In this document: in pieces, positions 61,012 to 64,000 of the stretch
Layout: every line of letters starts with the position of its first letter
Position numbering within the stretch: the first letter of the stretch is position 1
Origin: Bacillota bacterium
Lineage (GTDB): Bacteria; Bacillota; Clostridia; Lachnospirales; Lachnospiraceae
Assembly (NCBI GenBank): GCA_023439505.1
Contig: JAEXNR010000052.1
Coordinates: 1-64,000, forward strand
Length of the DNA stretch: 64,000 nucleotides
Direction of reading: 5' to 3'
Notes under the pieces: model-generated
The model's input: the letters and a program-made list of their open reading frames with translations, nothing else
Database searches by the model: none
What the model was told of the DNA's origin: nothing
Program-made: the position numbers and the translations under genes

Positions 61012-62037
61012 TTAATACTTATTGCCGAACTCATAGCGGAAATAATTCATTACCGCCGAAATCCCCTTGTTCTCTTCAAAGCTGTCCGTAATTTTATTCA
61101 CCGGATAGGAGACAGGCCGCCTTCCTAACACTTCTGATATCCCCAGTGCCGACTGGTATGCCATTCGCTCCAGTGCTTCCGTTGTAAAAGCTGCCGTATG
61201 CGGGGTAACAATAACATGCTCCATATGAAGCAGGGGATTGTCCGGTTTGGGCAGATTCCCTTCAAATACATCAAGTGCAGCTCCCATAATTTTATGTTCC
61301 TGCAATGCCCGGATCAGAGCTCCTTCATCGATTATTTCCCCGCGTCCCGTATTAATTAAGAATGCTTCCGGTTTCATCAGTGCCAGTTCCCTCTCTCCGA
61401 TGATATGTCTTGTGGAGGGCCCCCCCGGCAGATGCAGGGATAAAAAGTCCGCACCTGAGATTACTTCTTCCAGACGATCTGTCAGCAGAGCATATTTGGT
61501 TTGTTTCTCCCCTTTAATTCTCCTGTTATACCCGATTACCTTCATGTTCAGACCAAAGGTCGCCATATGGGCTACTTGTGTCCCGATATTTCCCATTCCG
61601 ATAATCCCCAGGGTCTTTCCTGATACATCACTTCCGTATAATTTTCTGACGTCAAGATCCCCACTTTTTAATCCGTTATTATAATGAATGGATCTCTTTG
61701 CCAGCATCAGAATGAGTCCGATGGCATATTCGGCCACAGAGCTCTGATTGGATGCAGCCGCATTTGTTATCTGTATTCCAAGCTTTGTTGCCGCTTCCAC
61801 ATCAATACAATCCACACCGACTCCGTGCATGGATACCACTTTTAATTTTTTGCATGCCCTTAATACCTGTTCTGTAATGTGACCGTTACGCGTTAGTATG
61901 CCGTCACAGTCAGCCCCTTCTTCCATCAGGACGTCTTCTGTGATTCCTGTCCCCATCTTAAGCTCATAACCCTGTTCTTTCAGAAATTCAATTCCCTTTT
62001 TATCAATTGCCTCTGTAATAAGAATTTTATATCCCAT
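61012..62037 (-). CDS. Hydroxyacid dehydrogenase, phosphoglycerate-dehydrogenase type
   Basis: A 341-residue NAD-dependent D-2-hydroxyacid dehydrogenase. It has HGVGVDCIDVEAATKLGIQITNA, the NAD fold GIIGMGNIGTQVA (about 147-160), LINTGRGEIIDEGAL with the catalytic region, and VIVTPHTAAFTTEAL with the His. It lacks the C-terminal regulatory ACT domain of biosynthetic SerA, so it is more likely a catabolic enzyme. GGAGGTGCTGCC precedes ATG. It is the first gene of the operon that diverges from pucR. Confidence 0.88.
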   Translation of the reverse strand: MGYKILITEAIDKKGIEFLKEQGYELKMGTGITEDVLMEEGADCDGILTRNGHITEQVLRACKKLKVVSMHGVGVDCIDVEAATKLGIQITNAAASNQSSVAEYAIGLILMLAKRSIHYNNGLKSGDLDVRKLYGSDVSGKTLGIIGMGNIGTQVAHMATFGLNMKVIGYNRRIKGEKQTKYALLTDRLEEVISGADFLSLHLPGGPSTRHIIGERELALMKPEAFLINTGRGEIIDEGALIRALQEHKIMGAALDVFEGNLPKPDNPLLHMEHVIVTPHTAAFTTEALERMAYQSALGISEVLGRRPVSYPVNKITDSFEENKGISAVMNYFRYEFGNKY

Positions 62038-62153
62038 GGCAGCACCTCCTATATTTTTAATTTTAATTGACTCGTTGGATTGTTTGTGTAATTAAGTATA
62101 AAAGTATCCCTATTTTCTGACAATAATCACTGTGTACTGATTTGAATAGAAAC

Positions 62154-62171
62154 AGAGGACATATTGTCCAT
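62154..62171. promoter_or_regulatory. Candidate PucR site 2
   Basis: AGAGGACATATTGTCCAT, containing the dyad GGAC-N5-GTCC, in the gap between the divergent dehydrogenase operon and pucR. It matches 13 of 18 bases with site 1. Confidence 0.35.
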
Positions 62172-62188
62172 TTTCAGTAATTCAGTGA

Positions 62189-62218
62189 TTGACGAATGGA
62201 TTACTTTGGCTGTATTCT
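62189..62218 (+). promoter_or_regulatory. Promoter of the pucR gene
   Basis: TTGACG (62189-62194), an 18-base spacer and TATTCT (62213-62218), about 60 bases before the start. Confidence 0.5.
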
Positions 62219-62280
62219 TAGTTTAAAGATATCGGGAATCAATTCAGACTTAATTGACATTATGTTCGAGGGGGATTTAG

Positions 62281-63450
62281 ATGGAATTAATGATTAGAAA
62301 TATTGTCGAAAACCAATTGCTAAAGGGTGTAAGACTCGCCTCCGGGTTTGCCGGTGAATCCAATATGATCTCCTGGGTAAACGTTATGGAGATTTTAGAT
62401 TCTCCGGATTCGGTTCAGCGGGGAGAACTTCTCGTAACTACAGGATATAATCTTCAGGATGAAGGGTTATTTTCCAGTCTTATTATGACCCTTAAAAATA
62501 ATGGTGTAAGCGGAATCGCGATTCAAACCGGTTATTACATTGATAAAATCCCTGATTATATTTTGAAAGAATCTGACCGTCTGGGATTTCCCGTACTTGA
62601 GGTTCCAAAACATCTGACCTTTTCAGAGATTCTACGCATCTTAATTCAAAAGATCAACACCAGCAAGATTGACGGGGATTTATCCGATGAGGCTGCCAAA
62701 AGCCTGTTCCTGTCCATCAATGAGACGCTGAAGAATTATTCTTCCATGCTGTATGAAGAGGATAGTGCAAGGATTGCTTATCTCTTCTATCTTCAGCCGA
62801 TTAACCAATATGCCGTGAATGAAGCGACCTCGCTAAGCTGTATGAACCGGATCAAATCTTACCTTACAGACCGGGCAGATGTATGTGAATATACCGTAGC
62901 CAAAAATGGAATCGCTGCTTTTCTTATGATCTTTACCGGTGAAGAAAAGTATCTGTCCATGATTTATGATTTTAGCATTGAACTGACCTTTCTTTCAGAG
63001 CAGCAGGGCATGAATTATTACGTAGGTGTAGATAAAATAAAATCCTACAAATCACTTTCCCTTTCCTTTGAACATGCCACAGAATGCACAGAGTTATTAC
63101 ATTCTATTCATGCCAAAAGAGGGGTGTGTGCTTATGATAATATGACCTTTATCAAGATGTTCGGTCTTCTCCATCAAACGGAGCATTCCATCGTATCCGA
63201 TAATCAGGCGCTGCAGATCCTCTTAAATTATGATAGAATCAACCGCACCAACTATGTACAAACCCTCCGTTTCTACCTTGCAGATAACTGCAATGCCTCT
63301 AAGACAGCAGCCAGACTTTATATTCACAGACACACCCTGCAAAAGCGTCTCGAGAAGATCCACGACCTGTGTGGAATCAATCCGGATGATTTTTATGCCC
63401 GGTTGTACATGTCCATCTCCATGCTCTTTCATGATTACTTCAATTACTGA
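62281..63450 (+). CDS. PucR-family transcriptional activator
   Basis: A 389-residue regulator with an N-terminal PucR domain (LLKGVRLASGFAGESNMISWVNVME, RGELLVTTGYNL, GISGIAIQTGYY-like region) and a C-terminal PucR helix-turn-helix: RTNYVQTLRFYLADNCNASKTAARLYIHRHTLQKRLEKI. Family members switch on catabolic operons for nitrogen compounds or amino acids in response to the substrate. It is divergent from the dehydrogenase operon and upstream of the racemase-family gene, so it probably controls both. GAGGGGGA precedes ATG. Confidence 0.92.
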   Translation: MELMIRNIVENQLLKGVRLASGFAGESNMISWVNVMEILDSPDSVQRGELLVTTGYNLQDEGLFSSLIMTLKNNGVSGIAIQTGYYIDKIPDYILKESDRLGFPVLEVPKHLTFSEILRILIQKINTSKIDGDLSDEAAKSLFLSINETLKNYSSMLYEEDSARIAYLFYLQPINQYAVNEATSLSCMNRIKSYLTDRADVCEYTVAKNGIAAFLMIFTGEEKYLSMIYDFSIELTFLSEQQGMNYYVGVDKIKSYKSLSLSFEHATECTELLHSIHAKRGVCAYDNMTFIKMFGLLHQTEHSIVSDNQALQILLNYDRINRTNYVQTLRFYLADNCNASKTAARLYIHRHTLQKRLEKIHDLCGINPDDFYARLYMSISMLFHDYFNY

Positions 63451-63490
63451 TTCACAGATCGCTGCTGCGTAAGGAACGTCGGTGTCAGTC

Positions 63491-63508
63491 AGTGGACAAC
63501 ATGTATAG
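63491..63508. promoter_or_regulatory. Candidate PucR site 3
   Basis: AGTGGACAACATGTATAG, about 45 bases upstream of the -35 of the racemase-family gene. TACAAAGTG follows it, as also occurs near site 1. Confidence 0.4.
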
Positions 63509-63554
63509 GTTTCCTTACAAAGTGACTACTCTTTTGGGGAATGCAGGATATCTC

Positions 63555-63584
63555 TTTACATTCATCCGCAGAATGTGCTATTTT
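63555..63584 (+). promoter_or_regulatory. Promoter of the racemase-family gene
   Basis: TTTACA (63555-63560), an 18-base spacer and TATTTT (63579-63584), about 50 bases before ATG. Confidence 0.45.
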
Positions 63585-63634
63585 AAACTCACAAAATGCC
63601 GGCGCATCGATGCGCCACGAAAGGGGACCGGTAT

Positions 63635-64000
63635 ATGAGAATAACAGGCGGTTATACCAGCTATGGACAATATATAGGAATTTTAATGATGGACACTGTT
63701 TTCCCCAGATTGATCGGAGATATCGGTAATGCGAGAACTTATAAAATTCCTGTGAGATATTACACCGTAAGAAATGTTTCTACAGATAAAATGGATGCCT
63801 CCAATGCAGAGAAATTACTGCTTCAACCCTTCATCGATGCCGCAAGGGAACTGGAAAAGGAGGGCTGTAAAGCCATCACCACAAGCTGCAGCTTCCTTAC
63901 CGGATTTCAAAAGCAGCTTGCAGATGCCGTAAACATTCCTGTATTTACAAACACTTTGATTTTGGCTCCATTTATACACACCATGCTTAACAGTAAATTA
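63635..64000 (+). CDS. Asp/Glu racemase-family protein, 3' end outside window
   Basis: The first 122 residues of a protein cut by the right edge. ATG 63635 follows AAGGGGA. It begins MRITGGYTSYGQYIGILMMD and contains AITTSCSFLTGFQKQL, where the Cys of TTSCSFL occupies the first catalytic cysteine position of aspartate/glutamate/hydantoin racemases. A second Cys would be beyond the window. Next to PucR and a set of amino/hydroxy-acid enzymes, a racemase for the pathway's amino acid is plausible. Confidence 0.7.
   Translation, partial: MRITGGYTSYGQYIGILMMDTVFPRLIGDIGNARTYKIPVRYYTVRNVSTDKMDASNAEKLLLQPFIDAARELEKEGCKAITTSCSFLTGFQKQLADAVNIPVFTNTLILAPFIHTMLNSKL

Overview
The window looks like an AT-rich, Gram-positive anaerobe of the class Clostridia, most likely a Lachnospiraceae-type saccharolytic bacterium. 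The signs are strong GGAGG ribosome-binding sites, TTG/GTG starts, lipoprotein sugar-binding proteins, several LacI/AraC/PucR-controlled catabolic operons and a GH65/beta-phosphoglucomutase pair. This is inferred from protein types and signals, not from a marker gene. No rRNA or confident tRNA gene was seen.

Layout. (1) 1-3.2 kb is accessory DNA: the 3' part of an IS630-type transposase, a probable PBECR4-type toxin/nuclease gene sitting directly behind a promoter-terminator cassette, an attachment-site-like block (11-bp tandem repeats, a hairpin and a terminator), a leader-peptide attenuator in front of a DUF1062 fragment, and a second copy of the promoter-terminator cassette. (2) 3.3-7.1 kb holds a CydDC-like heterodimeric ABC exporter whose first subunit is fused to a DUF454 membrane domain, behind a perfect 19-bp inverted repeat. 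(3) 7.4-14 kb holds a BlaI/BlaR1-type regulatory pair with two operator dyads, an MBL-fold hydrolase, a six-TM chemoreceptor, an MraY-like transferase and a Nudix hydrolase. (4) 14.2-24.8 kb holds an LplABC-like sugar ABC importer with a nitroreductase, a DUF4886 SGNH-like protein, a LacI repressor, a membrane AraC-type sensor and malic enzyme. AAAACGTTTT-type operators punctuate this block.

(5) 25.1-29.5 kb is the least ordinary segment: a protein made of seven exact 22-residue repeats, a MoxR-like AAA ATPase and a DUF2201/VWA-like protein with an HExxH site, plus an unknown gene divergent from them. (6) 30-45.9 kb holds a second sugar operon (LacI, binding protein, two permeases, alpha/beta hydrolase, ChbG-type deacetylase, MBL hydrolase, GH65 phosphorylase, beta-phosphoglucomutase). 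It is followed by a GPH symporter with another MBL hydrolase, an IS200/IS605 insertion just upstream of that symporter, a paralogous LacI regulator and a CE2-like SGNH esterase.

(7) 46-52.8 kb is a zinc-homeostasis locus: divergent znuA and znuC-znuB-zur-cobW-permease-DUF1980, with two TGCAA-N5-TTGCA Zur-like boxes in the divergent promoter. The permease carries an N-terminal G3E-GTPase-like domain. (8) 52.8-54.7 kb is a membrane-anchored glycerophosphodiester phosphodiesterase. (9) 54.9-64 kb is a catabolic cluster for an amino acid or 2-hydroxy acid: permease, FAD oxidoreductase, aminotransferase, two D-2-hydroxyacid dehydrogenases, an AEC transporter, a divergent PucR regulator and a partial Asp/Glu-racemase-family gene cut by the right edge.

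Two sugar modules and the amino/hydroxy-acid module share a plan: dedicated uptake, tailoring enzymes and a local regulator with visible palindromic sites. All family names come from reading motifs by eye. Substrates are not determined.
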